The notes beneath the pieces are model-generated. The model made no database searches, had not been told where the DNA came from, and was given only the letters and a program-made list of their open reading frames with translations. The translations under genes were made by a program, and so were the position numbers. From Paenibacillus sp. MAEPY2 (lineage in GTDB: Bacteria; Bacillota; Bacilli; Paenibacillales; Paenibacillaceae): DNA of 64,000 nucleotides. Shown here in pieces: positions 24,980 through 33,167 of the stretch. The DNA lies in assembly GCF_000499205.1 (NCBI RefSeq), contig NZ_AWUK01000038.1, forward strand, positions 124,001 to 188,000, written 5' to 3'. Within the stretch, counting starts at the first letter, position 1. Every line of letters begins with the position of its first letter.

Positions 24980-25720
24980 ATGATTGCAAAAACAGAAGAA
25001 GACTTTAATGGTTTGAAGGAAATTGGCAGAATTGTTGCCTTAATTCGAGATGAGTTGGTGCAAAGAACCATTCCTGGCATAACGACGAAGGAGCTTGATG
25101 ATATAGCTGGGGAGCTTTTTGAGAAAGAAGGCGCAGTTTCAGCTCCCAAAAGTGAATATAATTTTCCTGGCTTTACTTGTATTAGTGTTAATGAAGAAGT
25201 GGCACATGGTATTCCAGGGCAACGGGTTATTCATGAAGGAGATCTGGTAAATATAGATGTTTCTGGCTCCAAGAACAGCTATTTCGCAGATACAGGAATT
25301 TCGTTTGTAGTAGGCGAAGGAGAAGAAGTGTTAACGAAAATATGTGATGTCGTTAAAGAAGCATTTGAAGCCGGCCTTAAAAAAGCAAAACCCGGTTCCA
25401 AAAAAAGTGGAATTGGGAAAGCCGTATTCCAAACAGCTAGACAGCATGAATTAACGGTTATTAAAAACCTTACAGGACATGGTGTTGGACGTAATATACA
25501 CGAAGCACCTAACCATATTTATAATTATAACGATACTTCGGATGATGAATTATTAAAGGAAGGCATGGTTATTGCCTTCGAGCCATTTATCTCTACCCTA
25601 GAAGAAGAAGTATTCCAAAAAGAAGACAATTGGACCTTTGCTACAGAAAAAAGCTATGTAGCTCAAGTGGAGCATACGATTATCCTGACTAAAAATGGTC
25701 CGATTATCGTCACACTTTAA
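24980..25720 (+). CDS. map: Type I methionine aminopeptidase
   Basis: 246 residues. The five metal ligands are in place: two Asp in NIDVSGSKNSYFADTG, His in GHGVGRNIHEAPN, Glu in AFEPF and Glu in VEHTI. The enzyme removes the initiator methionine from nascent proteins. GAGGTAGG precedes ATG 24980; a longer reading from 24950 lacks a ribosome site. It stands alone between a TetR gene and a terminator, not in the ribosomal-protein operon that carries the housekeeping map of many Firmicutes, so it is probably a second copy. Confidence 0.92.
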   Translation: MIAKTEEDFNGLKEIGRIVALIRDELVQRTIPGITTKELDDIAGELFEKEGAVSAPKSEYNFPGFTCISVNEEVAHGIPGQRVIHEGDLVNIDVSGSKNSYFADTGISFVVGEGEEVLTKICDVVKEAFEAGLKKAKPGSKKSGIGKAVFQTARQHELTVIKNLTGHGVGRNIHEAPNHIYNYNDTSDDELLKEGMVIAFEPFISTLEEEVFQKEDNWTFATEKSYVAQVEHTIILTKNGPIIVTL

Positions 25721-25751
25721 TGAAATCAATTGAATGAGAGCTTCTTTTCAG

Positions 25752-25783
25752 GTCGATTTCCCAACTGGGAGATCGGCTTTTTT
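25752..25783 (+). terminator. Terminator after map
   Basis: GTCGATTTCCCA pairs with GGGAGATCGGC over a short loop (one wobble), followed by six T residues. Confidence 0.85.
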
Positions 25784-25882
25784 GATTCCGCTTAACCAAT
25801 TGCTTCATAACTTTAAGGTACAATAATAATATTGAGGGACAAAAACTACAGTTGTTAAATTGTGATGAGGAGCGGATGGGGC

Positions 25883-27082
25883 TTGAACAGAACAGTCATA
25901 CTTGAGCGTCTTCAATCAGAGCTGCGCGAGGGTAATCACATCATCGGTGTCTCGACAGGCATAGGCATTACAGCCAAGTATGCAGCTCAGAGCGGAGCGG
26001 ATTTTATATTAATGCTGAACTCCGGCAGGTTTCGCCAGATGGGAAGAAGCTCTCTGGCGGGATTTTTACCGTTTTGCAACAGTAATGAGATGGTAATGGA
26101 TTTTGCGTCAAGAGAAATTGTGCCGCTGGTGAGGCATTCTCCCGTACTCTTTGGACTGAATGCGAATGATCCAACTATAGAAGTGGCTGAATACATGAAG
26201 GAAATCAAGGAAAGAGGCTTTTCGGGGGTCAACAACTACCCTACAGTCGGCTTGATGGACGGGTTGTTCCGAGAGGCTCTGGAGGAAGACGGGATCAGCT
26301 ATGATATAGAAGTTGAGGCCATACGCCTGGCTCATCGACAGGAGTTGTTTACGGTGGCGTTTGTATTTGATGAACTTCAGGCAGCCCAAATGATTGAGGC
26401 GGGGGCAGATGTAATCTGTGCTCATCTCGGTCTGACTGAAGGCGGATTGTTGGGCGCACGGAAGGTTGTATCCTTAGAGGCGGCCAAATCAAAGGCGTTG
26501 CGTATTTTTGATACCTGCAACCAGCTTAAGCCGGATGTGATCAAGATGATTTACGGGGGTCCGGTCAAGACGCCAGTCGATGTCCAGTACATGTATAGCA
26601 ACAATACAGACATTATGGGTTATATTGGCGGGTCTGCTTTTGAACGAATTCCTTCGGAGAAGTCCATCATGTCAATTACTCGCGATTTTAAACGCCTGGG
26701 TAATCTGGATGAGGACGATTTTATGGTTAAAATGCTGAAAGGCATCACCAAGCATTATGATTACGTTGAGTTTGTCAAAGAATATGTAGCACAAAACTAC
26801 AACAGTGAAATTGTTTTTTCGGATCTGGCCAAGGTGGCTCATGTTTCCCGCAGCTATTTGAGCAGCTTGTTTAAAAAGGAAGTTGGCTGCAGCTTTCAGA
26901 CTTATCTGGTGAGCTTCCGCATAAATAAAGCCGTTACGCTTCTTCATGCACCGCAGCTTCAATTATCCGATGTGGCCGGCATGGTAGGGTATCCTAATTA
27001 TGCTCAATTCAGCAAAATGTTTAAAAAGCTTAAGGGCTATTCCCCCAAGCAGTACAGATCTAACCTAAACACAAAAACATAG
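25883..27082 (+). CDS. AraC-type regulator fused to a PEP-hydrolase-like TIM barrel
   Basis: 399 residues. Residues 1-270 are a TIM barrel of the phosphoenolpyruvate hydrolase-like family (PF09370 type): GITAK, NSGRFRQMGRSSLAG, GFSGVNNYPTVGLMDGLFR, GADVICAHLGLTEGG. Residues 295-395 are a double AraC HTH (FSDLAKVAHVSRSYLSSLFK and LQLSDVAGMVGYPNYAQFSKMFKK). The barrel shares these motifs with the protein at 28465. TTG 25883 is chosen because AGGAG lies 10 nt before it; ATG 25865 lacks a ribosome site. It probably senses the pathway substrate and controls the operon at 27225. Confidence 0.85.
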   Translation: MNRTVILERLQSELREGNHIIGVSTGIGITAKYAAQSGADFILMLNSGRFRQMGRSSLAGFLPFCNSNEMVMDFASREIVPLVRHSPVLFGLNANDPTIEVAEYMKEIKERGFSGVNNYPTVGLMDGLFREALEEDGISYDIEVEAIRLAHRQELFTVAFVFDELQAAQMIEAGADVICAHLGLTEGGLLGARKVVSLEAAKSKALRIFDTCNQLKPDVIKMIYGGPVKTPVDVQYMYSNNTDIMGYIGGSAFERIPSEKSIMSITRDFKRLGNLDEDDFMVKMLKGITKHYDYVEFVKEYVAQNYNSEIVFSDLAKVAHVSRSYLSSLFKKEVGCSFQTYLVSFRINKAVTLLHAPQLQLSDVAGMVGYPNYAQFSKMFKKLKGYSPKQYRSNLNTKT

Positions 27083-27086
27083 AACA

Positions 27087-27100
27087 TAAAAGCGTTTTCA
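27087..27100 (+). promoter_or_regulatory. cre-like site
   Basis: TAAAAGCGTTTTCA matches 13 of 14 positions of the CcpA operator consensus TGWAANCGNTNWCA. It lies just after the regulator stop codon and 125 bp before the UPF0261 gene. Suggests catabolite control; a terminator lies between it and the next gene, so the target is uncertain. Confidence 0.45.
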
Positions 27101-27111
27101 TAACTAAACAG

Positions 27112-27152
27112 GACCAGTATGATAAAGCTATAGCGATCGTACTGGTTTTTCT
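27112..27152 (+). terminator. Terminator after the AraC/TIM-barrel regulator
   Basis: ACCAGTATGAT pairs with ATCGTACTGGT (one G-U pair), followed by five T residues. Confidence 0.75.
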
Positions 27153-27224
27153 GTTAGAGAAAAATCAGCCTGCTGCCTGCGATCGAGCTTTTGTTCTATA
27201 TGAGTCATACGAGGAGGCCATGGA

Positions 27225-28472
27225 ATGAAGACCGTCGCAATCATTGGTACGTTTGATACGAAGGGTGATGAATATCTTTACATTAAGAGCATTGCAGAGG
27301 AACTTGGGTTGGGAACCTTGATGATCCATACAGGCGTATTCGAGCCGTCCTTTGTTCCGGATGTGTCCAATCGGGAAGTCGCACACGCCGCAGGCATGGT
27401 CATAGAGGAACTTGCGGCAAAGAAGGATCGGGCTTTGGCTACAGAGGTTTTGTCCATAGGCTTAAAAAAGCTGGTACCACAGTTATACAAGCAGGGTAAA
27501 TTTGACGGAATCATTTCCTTTGGTGGCACTGGCGGAACCTCACTGGTCACACCAGCCATGAGAGCTCTGCCAATTGGTGTTCCGAAGGTGATGGTATCGA
27601 CCGTTGCATCTGGCAACACAGCTCCATACGTAGGCACGAGTGATATTGTCATGATTCCATCCGTGGTGGATGTAGCAGGATTGAATTCAATTTCCACGAA
27701 GATATTCACAAATGCATTATTTGCGATGGCGGGTATGCTCAAGTTTGAGCATACGCACAAACCGGATAAGAAACCGCTGGTTGCAGCCACGATGTTCGGA
27801 GTGACAACACCATGTGTCACAGCGGCAAGAAAATATTTGGAGGAGCGGGGCTACGAGGTGCTCGTGTTCCACGCCACGGGCATCGGAGGGCAGTCGATGG
27901 AGGCGTTGATTGAAGCGGGATTCATTGAAGGGGTATTGGACTTGACGACGACGGAGTGGGCGGATGAAATCATCGGCGGTGTCTTGAATGCGGGGCCGAA
28001 TCGCTTGGAGGCTGCAGGACGCAATCGCATTCCGCAGGTGATCTCGGTGGGCGCCTTGGACATGTGCAATTTTGGGCCGACAGATACTGTGCCGGAGAAA
28101 TTCAAGGATCATAAGTTTTATCAGCATAATCCGACGGTAACCCTGATGAGAACCACGGTGGAAGAGAATGAACAGATTGGCAGGAAGCTTGCGGAGAAGC
28201 TGAATATGGCGAAAGAAAGCACCGTGCTCATGCTGCCGCTTAAAGGTATTTCCGCAATCGATGTGGAGGGGCAGCCTTTCTACGGACCGGAGGAAGACCG
28301 AATGTTGTTTGATACCCTGCGCCAGCACGTCGACCGCTCGATTGTTGAAGTGATTGAAATGGATTGCACCATCAACGATCCGGCCTTTGCAGAGGCCGCA
28401 GCACAAAAGCTGATCACTCTCATGCATGAAATTCCTAATGAATCCAATAAGGAGGATATACGAAATGAATAA
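27225..28472 (+). CDS. UPF0261 (Tm-1-like ATP-binding) protein
   Basis: 415 residues. The N-terminus IGTFDTKGDEYLYIKS, FGGTGGTSLVTPAMRALP and KVMVSTVASGNTAPYVG are hallmarks of the UPF0261/Tm-1 N-terminal family, which binds ATP. The plant virus-resistance protein Tm-1 contains this domain followed by a TIM barrel; here the two parts are adjacent genes that overlap by 8 bp. Ribosome site GAGGAGG precedes the ATG. The biochemical reaction is unknown. Confidence 0.9.
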   Translation: MKTVAIIGTFDTKGDEYLYIKSIAEELGLGTLMIHTGVFEPSFVPDVSNREVAHAAGMVIEELAAKKDRALATEVLSIGLKKLVPQLYKQGKFDGIISFGGTGGTSLVTPAMRALPIGVPKVMVSTVASGNTAPYVGTSDIVMIPSVVDVAGLNSISTKIFTNALFAMAGMLKFEHTHKPDKKPLVAATMFGVTTPCVTAARKYLEERGYEVLVFHATGIGGQSMEALIEAGFIEGVLDLTTTEWADEIIGGVLNAGPNRLEAAGRNRIPQVISVGALDMCNFGPTDTVPEKFKDHKFYQHNPTVTLMRTTVEENEQIGRKLAEKLNMAKESTVLMLPLKGISAIDVEGQPFYGPEEDRMLFDTLRQHVDRSIVEVIEMDCTINDPAFAEAAAQKLITLMHEIPNESNKEDIRNE

Positions 28473-29295
28473 GCTGAACAGATCAGAAATTATGGACAAA
28501 TTCAGGAAAGAGGTAAAGCAGGGTAAAATTCTACTGGGTGTCGGGGCAGGTACAGGCATAACAGCCAAGAGCAGTGAAGCGGGCGGAGCAGATATGTTAA
28601 TCGTATACAATTCCGGTCGGTACAGAATGGCGGGCCGCGGCTCACTGGCTGGCTTGCTCTCCTATGGTGATGCCAATCAAATAGTTGTTGAGATGGGAGC
28701 CGAGGTACTGCCCGTCGTCAAGCATACGCCTGTTCTGGCAGGGGTATGTGGCACCGACCCTTTTCGAATAATGGAGGTATACCTGAAGCAGCTGAAGGAG
28801 CAAGGCTTCAGCGGTGTTCAGAACTTCCCAACCGTTGGTTTAATTGATGGGGTGTTCAGACAAAACCTGGAGGAAACCGGTATGGGGTACGATCTGGAGG
28901 TAGAAATGATCCGCATCGCCCATGAATTGGATCTGTTGACCACTCCGTATGTTTTTGATCCTGCTCAGGCAAAGGCCATGGCGGAGGCAGGGGCTGACAT
29001 TTTGGTTGCGCATATGGGCTTGACGACCAAGGGCTCCATTGGTGCAAAAACAGCGCTGACACTGGACGACTGTGTAGAACGAATCGAGGCAATTATTGAA
29101 GCCGGTCGGGCTGTGAACCCGGAAATCATGATTATTTGCCACGGTGGACCCATTGCAGAGCCGGAGGATGCGGCTTATGTCATTGAGAGAACGAAGGGTA
29201 TCGATGGATTCTTTGGCGCATCCAGCATCGAGCGCTTTGCGGCGGAGAAGGGCATTACACAGCAGACAGAGTCCTTCAAGTCGATTCGGAAATAG
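28465..29295 (+). CDS. PEP-hydrolase-like TIM-barrel protein (Tm-1 C-terminal type)
   Basis: 276 residues. Same barrel family as the regulator at 25883: GITAK, NSGRYRMAGRGSLAG, GFSGVQNFPTVGLIDGVFR, ADILVAHMGLTTKG, and GFFGASSIERF. ATG 28465 follows TAAGGAGGATATACGAA and lies inside the UPF0261 gene (8-bp overlap), indicating coupled expression. The PEP-hydrolase/mandelate-racemase-like barrel suggests a lyase or hydrolase acting on a small carboxylate; no direct evidence. A terminator follows. Confidence 0.9.
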   Translation: MNKLNRSEIMDKFRKEVKQGKILLGVGAGTGITAKSSEAGGADMLIVYNSGRYRMAGRGSLAGLLSYGDANQIVVEMGAEVLPVVKHTPVLAGVCGTDPFRIMEVYLKQLKEQGFSGVQNFPTVGLIDGVFRQNLEETGMGYDLEVEMIRIAHELDLLTTPYVFDPAQAKAMAEAGADILVAHMGLTTKGSIGAKTALTLDDCVERIEAIIEAGRAVNPEIMIICHGGPIAEPEDAAYVIERTKGIDGFFGASSIERFAAEKGITQQTESFKSIRK

Positions 29296-29343
29296 CTTCT
29301 CTCTGGTTGCAACCTGAATAATTAAAGTTTGTTTAAAATAATA

Positions 29344-29383
29344 AAAAGGCAACCGAACAGAAATGTTGCGGTTGCCTTTTTTT
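29344..29383 (+). terminator. Terminator after the Tm-1-like operon
   Basis: AAAAGGCAACCG pairs with CGGTTGCCTTTT around a 13-nt loop, followed by T residues. Confidence 0.88.
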
Positions 29384-29527
29384 ACGTACCCAAGTATTTG
29401 AGCTAAATAAACAAATACAGTGAGCTTAACAGCAAAGAACCATATTTGTTTTATTGATATTCTTAATCCATAAGGTGCGTTTCCCCAAGGGGAAAATACA
29501 ATTTTATAAAGGAAGAAGCTGATTATT

Positions 29528-29650
29528 TTGAAGCGTTGGATTAAAGAAATATTGATCTTAAGACTAATTACATTACTAGAGTTTGAAGAGTGTGAATCTA
29601 TCCAACAAATATATCGTAATTCTATAGATAGAATCGCAGGTAAACGTTAA
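29528..29650 (+). CDS. Possible small protein (40 residues)
   Basis: TTG at 29528 opens a 41-codon frame that ends TAA at 29650. It encodes an amphipathic, charged product (starts MKRWIKEILILRLITLLEFE). AGGAAG lies about 12 nt upstream, a little far. It is the only plausible gene in the 404-bp gap 29296-29699; the rest of that gap, apart from the terminator at 29344, shows nothing. Confidence 0.3.
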   Translation: MKRWIKEILILRLITLLEFEECESIQQIYRNSIDRIAGKR

Positions 29651-29699
29651 GGGACTGAACATGACCCATTGAAGTCGCTATTATGAGACTCTTGATAAT

Positions 29700-30719
29700 C
29701 TAGTCGCTTGCATGACATTCCAACAATCGTCTCAGGTTGTCGTCAATGAATTGATTATCGACGCTGTTGATTCCGCGACCAGCAAAGTGTCCCCAGATCG
29801 AATGAATTGGACTAAATATCGCATTAGGCATTCGCTCTGCTTCGTATTGGTTATCATCGGGTGTGCAGAAGAGGTCAGTGCTCCCTGGCATGATGCAAGC
29901 CAAAGCTTTAATACTCCTTAGAGCTCCTTCAAAATCTCCGTTATACGTGGGGTTAGCGCTAATATCTGCAGACTGGCCTGTACTAAACATCGCCAAGACG
30001 TTGTGCGGATCCATCTGCATGAAGGCATTTTCCCAGAAACCAGTCACGAAATCTGCTACGGAGTCAAATCCAAACTCCCGATAGAGCTCTTCTCTATAAA
30101 AGGCCTGCGAAAATCCCCATCCCGCATAGGCACGCCCAACGGCGCGCAAATCAGCAGAAGTCAAATCATTCAGTTTGCTTGCATCGAAGTGGGCGGTAGC
30201 CAGAAGCGGAGCGCTTACCCCATTCAGGACGACAAACGTCTGCGGCCAAGTCTTGGCAACGCCGGCAATGGGTGCAATTCGTTCTACCATGTCTGGATAA
30301 CTTGCCCCCCATTGGAATGCCTGAATACCTCCCATGGACCATCCAACGACAAGGGCAATCTTCTGAATGCCAAATTTTTCGATGACCAGCCGATGTTGAA
30401 ATTGAACGTTGTCATAGATGCTGACCCGAGGAAATTGAGCTCGGTCGAATGGAGGTGGCGTGTTGCTGGGAGATGAAGATAATCCGTTGCCCAGTAGATT
30501 CGGAACGATAATAAAGTATTTTTGCGGATCTAGTGCCATGCCGTTGCCAATTAGCCATTCATTCTGAACATGCTGGTCCCCAAAAGCTGTTGGATAGAGG
30601 ATGACATTATCTTTCTTCTCATTCAATTCTCCATACGTTTTATAAGCGAGGAATGCATTGGGTAGTGTTACCCCAGATTGTAAGACTACATCACCCAAAT
30701 TAAAAATTTCATAATCCAT
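29700..30719 (-). CDS. MetX-like alpha/beta hydrolase
   Basis: 339 residues. Alpha/beta-hydrolase fold of the homoserine O-acyltransferase (MetX) group: nucleophile elbow GWSMGG (Ser128), acid in PGSTDLFCTPDD, and histidine in WGHFAGRG. LPNAFLAYKTYGELN is the typical MetX N-terminus. MetX-like proteins in this subgroup often act as hydrolases rather than acyltransferases. No signal peptide. Divergent from a LysR regulator. Substrate unknown. Confidence 0.85.
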   Translation of the reverse strand: MDYEIFNLGDVVLQSGVTLPNAFLAYKTYGELNEKKDNVILYPTAFGDQHVQNEWLIGNGMALDPQKYFIIVPNLLGNGLSSSPSNTPPPFDRAQFPRVSIYDNVQFQHRLVIEKFGIQKIALVVGWSMGGIQAFQWGASYPDMVERIAPIAGVAKTWPQTFVVLNGVSAPLLATAHFDASKLNDLTSADLRAVGRAYAGWGFSQAFYREELYREFGFDSVADFVTGFWENAFMQMDPHNVLAMFSTGQSADISANPTYNGDFEGALRSIKALACIMPGSTDLFCTPDDNQYEAERMPNAIFSPIHSIWGHFAGRGINSVDNQFIDDNLRRLLECHASD

Positions 30720-30862
30720 CCTGTCTCTCTCCCTTCAAAATGAAACCACATATACGAAATGTAATTTCTTGTTGTCAGTATAAACTCGTGGTATCCTCAG
30801 TAAAAGTGAATAGAATTCAATGCAGTCTTCAATAAAATTGAAAGTAAAAGGGAGATCGCAAA

Positions 30863-31753
30863 ATGGAATTGCGCCAACTCAACACATTTTGCACAGTTGC
30901 AACCACGTTGAATTTTACACGGGCCGCGGAAGTGCTGAATTATGTTCCTTCGAACGTTACGATGCAAATCAAAGGATTGGAAGAAGAACTGGGTGTTCGT
31001 CTCTTTGATCGTCTTGGTAAACAACTCGTGCTTACAACCGCGGGTAAACGATTTTTAACTCATGCCCAAGCTGTACTTAACCGGTTGGACGAAGCCCGCA
31101 GCATGGTTCATGACGAAGAAAATCTAAGCGGGACCCTGACAATCAGTGCCAACGAGGTTCTCTGCGCCTATCGGCTTCCGGTTGTCTTTCATTTGTTTCG
31201 TTCTCGATTTCCGGGAGTACGACTCATTTTTCGCTCCGTTCCCAATCAGCAACTTAAACAAACACTCTTTGAGGGCACTGCGGATGTCGTTTTTATGTTG
31301 GATGAATCCATTCGGTCAAGTGGATTGACCGTTGAACCGTTGTTAGAAGAGACGTTTCGTTTTTATGTTGCTCCAGACCATCCACTTACGAAACGCAGTT
31401 CATTACAGTTGAAAGATTTTCATGACGAGGTATTCCTGACGAATGAAAAGGGCTGTACCTACCGAACGATGTTTGACCGGGGATTTGAAAAAGAGGGCAT
31501 TGATAGCATTACGTATTTGGAGTTTCAAAATGCCGAGGCTATAAAACAATGTGCCATTACGGGAATCGGCATAGCCTTTCTTCCTGAAATGACAGTCAAA
31601 GCCGAAGTCGAACGGGGCGAACTTGTGGTACTTCCTTGGGAGATCCCGGACTTGCATGTGTATACTCAGATGCTGTGGCACAAAGACAAATGGATGTCAC
31701 CCATCATCTCGTCGTTTATAGAGGCTGCTAGAGAGGTTATTGCCGATAACTGA
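30863..31753 (+). CDS. LysR family transcriptional regulator
   Basis: 296 residues. Winged HTH at residues 1-60 (MELRQLNTFCTVATTLNFTRAAEVLNYVPS... is the start of it), linker helix, then the LysR substrate-binding domain (GTLTISANEVLCAYRLPVV, CAITGIGIAFLPE). GGGAGATCGC precedes the ATG. It is divergent from the MetX-like hydrolase (143 bp between starts) and likely regulates it. The tandem repeat begins 5 bp after its stop codon. Confidence 0.9.
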   Translation: MELRQLNTFCTVATTLNFTRAAEVLNYVPSNVTMQIKGLEEELGVRLFDRLGKQLVLTTAGKRFLTHAQAVLNRLDEARSMVHDEENLSGTLTISANEVLCAYRLPVVFHLFRSRFPGVRLIFRSVPNQQLKQTLFEGTADVVFMLDESIRSSGLTVEPLLEETFRFYVAPDHPLTKRSSLQLKDFHDEVFLTNEKGCTYRTMFDRGFEKEGIDSITYLEFQNAEAIKQCAITGIGIAFLPEMTVKAEVERGELVVLPWEIPDLHVYTQMLWHKDKWMSPIISSFIEAAREVIADN

Positions 31754-31758
31754 AGGGG

Positions 31759-31874
31759 CACATATCTCCTAAGTATCACACATATCTCCTAAGTATCACA
31801 CATATCTCCTAAGTATCACACATATCTCCTAAGTATCACACATATCTCCTAAGTATCACACATATCTCCTAAGT
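31759..31874. repeat. Tandem repeat, 20-bp unit, six copies
   Basis: The unit CATATCTCCTAAGTATCACA is repeated at 31761, 31781, 31801, 31821, 31841 and 31861 (last copy cut after 14 bases). Copies are identical. On the minus strand each unit contains a ribosome-site-like TTAGGAGAT placed immediately before ATG, followed by TGT GAT ACT TAG, a four-codon frame. The block starts directly after the LysR gene. Identical copies imply recent slippage or selection. Confidence 0.95.
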
Positions 31875-31949
31875 TCATGGTTCAAGCCATAGACTGTAAT
31901 GGATTGTAGACTGGTCCGGTATAGTATTGAGGGAGAACAGTGTCCGACT

Positions 31950-31977
31950 ATAAGTCGCTAATATAGCGACTTTTTTG
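31950..31977 (+). terminator. Terminator downstream of the repeat
   Basis: AAGTCGCT pairs with AGCGACTT over a 5-nt loop, followed by six T residues. The rest of 31754-32152 (399 bp without a gene) holds the tandem repeat and the 32041 promoter region. Confidence 0.8.
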
Positions 31978-32040
31978 CTTTAAGGGGGGCAAGTTTTGTC
32001 CAAATTTCGAGGAGCCCAACGGATGTACTCCACCATAAAT

Positions 32041-32112
32041 TTAATGCTTACTTAATAAAGTCCTTATAGATGCTTAATTTCAATTCGGTTAAGGGCAATC
32101 TATACTTTATAC
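32041..32112 (+). promoter_or_regulatory. Promoter with four response-regulator half-sites at 11-bp spacing
   Basis: TTAAT (32041), TTAAT (32052), CTTAT (32063) and TTAAT (32074) are spaced exactly 11 bp, the pattern bound by OmpR/PhoB-type regulators. TATACT (32101) or TTATAC (32107) may be the -10 element. The OmpR-type regulator encoded at 33164 in the same operon is the obvious candidate. Confidence 0.55.
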
Positions 32113-32152
32113 ATAAGCAAAGCAATAGCACATAAATGGATGGAGTGATTAT

Positions 32153-32593
32153 ATGAAAAAGTTTTTATCCACAGGAATTTCATTGATGGTGGCTACAGCA
32201 GTCATGGCAGGGTGCGGGATGCAAGATAAACCAGCAGAGTCAAACAAACAAGCTTCGACTGCAACAGAAATGCCGCAATCCAAAACAACAGAAATGCCCG
32301 TAATGAAAACGGGAATGTTAAGCGGAGACGGAAAAGAAATCTCCGAAGGCAAGGTGGAGATCAAAGATGGAAAGATAATGCTTAGTGACTTTAAAACGTC
32401 AAAGGGGCCGGATCTGCACATTTACCTGACAAAAGGGAAAGATGTAACAATGGGCAAAAGCTTGGGCAAAATCGACCTGAAGCAAACAGAGCAAAGTTTT
32501 GATCTTACAGGAGTAGATCCGGCAGAGTATGATACAGTTTTGATTTATTGTGACAAGGCTCATGTAATCTTTGGAAGTGCTTCGCTAAGTTGA
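32153..32593 (+). CDS. DM13-domain lipoprotein
   Basis: 146 residues. The lipoprotein signal ends VMAGC (Cys21), followed by a Thr/Glu/Lys-rich linker to about residue 55, then a DM13 domain (GPDLHIYLTKGKDV, ending VLIYCDKAHVIFGSASL). DM13 is predicted to bind redox cofactors or metals, with a conserved cysteine, here in YCDKAH. It is outside the membrane. First gene of an operon with thiol and methionine-sulfoxide repair genes. GGATGGAGTG precedes the ATG. Confidence 0.88.
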   Translation: MKKFLSTGISLMVATAVMAGCGMQDKPAESNKQASTATEMPQSKTTEMPVMKTGMLSGDGKEISEGKVEIKDGKIMLSDFKTSKGPDLHIYLTKGKDVTMGKSLGKIDLKQTEQSFDLTGVDPAEYDTVLIYCDKAHVIFGSASLS

Positions 32594-32672
32594 CCTGTAC
32601 AGGGCAATCTCTCTTTTATCCGAATTCGGGTCGAAAGAGACTGCCTCATTATCGTCAGAAAGAAGGTGCTTG

Positions 32673-33167
32673 ATGCGAGGATTTCACAGAATCATGGGTT
32701 GGATTTTTAGTGCGACTCGCGTCTTTATGGGCTGGTTATGGATCAGCTCCGGATATTACAAATTAAGCGGGGGATTCGGAGTTGAAAGTCTGGTACCGGT
32801 TGTTGCAGCAAATACGGACTCTCCAGAGTGGTATAAAGTTTTTTTTCAGAATATCGTTCATCCATTGTCCCCCGTCTTTGACATACTCATTCCAGTTGGA
32901 GAGATTATGATAGGGGCAGGGCTTATCATTGGATTGTTAACCTTGCCAGCTCTGCTGTTTTCCGTATTTGTCCATGTTAATTATATCTTAGCGGATATGG
33001 TCTTTACTTATCCCGTAGAGATTATGATATCGGCTATCCTGCTCTCCAGACTGGGGTGGACTACAAATTGTAGTCTTGAACGTTTGTTATACCCGCAATG
33101 GAGGCGCAAGTTGGGATGGAAACAAGCATCTGCTAAACCTGAGCAAAGGGATGTGACTATTCATTGA
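32673..33167 (+). CDS. DoxX family membrane protein
   Basis: 164 residues, with four membrane segments (about 10-30, 65-85, 88-108, 115-135) and the DoxX motif FMGWLWISSGYYKLS near the N-terminus. DoxX-family proteins are small membrane redox proteins, in mycobacteria linked to superoxide dismutase and thiol balance. ATG 32673 follows AGAAGGTG. The response-regulator gene overlaps its stop by four bases (TTGA). Confidence 0.82.
   Translation: MRGFHRIMGWIFSATRVFMGWLWISSGYYKLSGGFGVESLVPVVAANTDSPEWYKVFFQNIVHPLSPVFDILIPVGEIMIGAGLIIGLLTLPALLFSVFVHVNYILADMVFTYPVEIMISAILLSRLGWTTNCSLERLLYPQWRRKLGWKQASAKPEQRDVTIH

Noticed and set aside
27717..28610. Long minus-strand open frame (297 codons) opposite the UPF0261 and barrel genes
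   Set aside because: Composition is His/Arg/Cys-rich without domain features, there is no ribosome site, and the plus-strand genes are clearly real.
31759..31874. Short repeats that might be a CRISPR array
   Set aside because: The copies are directly adjacent with no unique spacers, and no cas gene is nearby.
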